Below are positions 13,142 to 13,485 of a stretch of 13,485 nt of DNA, piece by piece. The translations under genes and the position numbers were made by a program. The notes under the pieces were generated by a model, which worked only from the letters and a program-made list of their open reading frames with translations, did no database searches and was not told where the DNA came from. Each line of letters opens with the position of its first letter. Within the stretch, counting starts at the first letter, position 1. Origin of the DNA: an uncultured Lysobacter sp. (lineage in GTDB: Bacteria > Pseudomonadota > Gammaproteobacteria > Xanthomonadales > Xanthomonadaceae); contig CAMLID010000088.1 of the NCBI GenBank assembly GCA_946480055.1, positions 1 to 13,485 on the forward strand, given 5' to 3'.

Positions 13142-13485
13142 ATGCAGCAGATCAGAAACTTCTCCATCATCGCTCACGTCGACCACGGCAAATCGACTCT
13201 GGCCGACCGCATCATCCAGCTCTGCGGAGGCCTGGAGGCGCGCGAGATGGAAGCGCAGGTGCTCGATTCCAATCCGATCGAGCGCGAGCGCGGCATTACC
13301 ATCAAGGCGCAGTCCGTGTCCCTGCCGTACAAGGCGAAGGACGGCCTGGTCTACCAGCTCAACTTCATCGACACCCCCGGCCACGTCGACTTCAGCTACG
13401 AAGTCAGCCGCTCGCTGGCCGCCTGCGAAGGCGCGCTGCTGGTGGTCGACGCCGCCCAGGGCGTGGAAGCGCAGTCGGTCGCCAA
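13142..13485 (+). CDS. lepA: Elongation factor 4 / LepA GTPase, N-terminal part (3' end outside window)
   Basis: LepA (EF4) is a ribosome-associated translational GTPase related to EF-G. The 114 residues seen are the N-terminal part of the G domain: G1 AHVDHGKST (11-19), G2 in [12 protein letters not shown] (48-59, Thr53), and G3 [20 protein letters not shown] (77-96) with His81, then [18 protein letters not shown]. Identity to E. coli LepA is very high by eye. ATG 13142 gives the family-typical [10 protein letters not shown]. An in-frame GTG at 13121 would add seven residues (MSLAPSR) and neither start has a good ribosome binding site. lepA commonly follows mucD in related genomes. The frame runs open to the window end. 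Confidence 0.96.
   Translation, partial: MQQIRNFSIIAHVDHGKSTLADRIIQLCGGLEAREMEAQVLDSNPIERERGITIKAQSVSLPYKAKDGLVYQLNFIDTPGHVDFSYEVSRSLAACEGALLVVDAAQGVEAQSVA

Overview
This high-GC window looks like the chromosome of a Xanthomonadaceae bacterium, probably Lysobacter or a close relative. The evidence is the gene order (acpP-fabF-pabB-pabC-mltG-tmk-holB-pilZ, then rpoE-rseA-mucD-lepA), a PilZ of the Pseudomonas/Xanthomonas pilus-adaptor type, and a REP-like element with the GTGGGAGCGA core. The genus call is inference; no rRNA or other marker is present. The content is core chromosome: no tRNA, rRNA, insertion sequence, CRISPR array, phage gene or defence island was found.

Layout. (1) 1-1518: the 3' end of acpP, a strong intrinsic terminator, then fabF, for fatty-acid elongation. 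(2) 1519-1699: a gap with a hairpin, one REP-like element and a weak promoter. (3) 1700-6989: pabB, pabC, mltG, tmk, holB and pilZ, all on the plus strand. Each of the five junctions is a 4-base start/stop overlap (ATGA or GTGA), so this reads as one translationally coupled operon joining PABA/folate synthesis, peptidoglycan strand termination, dTTP synthesis, the replication clamp loader and type IV pilus control. (4) 7026-9619, minus strand: a small nuclease-fold-like hypothetical protein and a FadJ-like bifunctional beta-oxidation enzyme, separated by a strong palindrome. (5) 9620-9854: a divergent control region with a candidate sigma-70 promoter for the fadJ-like gene, a 10-bp inverted repeat, and a sigma-E-type promoter before rpoE. 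(6) 9855-13032: the envelope-stress module rpoE-rseA-mucD. There is no rseB, and a 15-bp x4 tandem repeat lies between rseA and mucD. (7) 13033-13485: hairpin, extended -10 promoter and the 5' part of lepA.

Points most worth a second look. The four 15-bp repeat units before mucD differ from each other only at sites that are synonymous in one reading frame (EACFP repeated four times), and that frame stops in an ATGA overlap with the mucD start. PabB has Ala in the PIxGT motif where E. coli PabB has Lys, and its neighbour PabC has Cys where class IV PLP enzymes normally have the Glu that contacts the PLP ring nitrogen. A convincing sigma-E autoregulatory promoter precedes rpoE. I see no clearly new multi-gene system.
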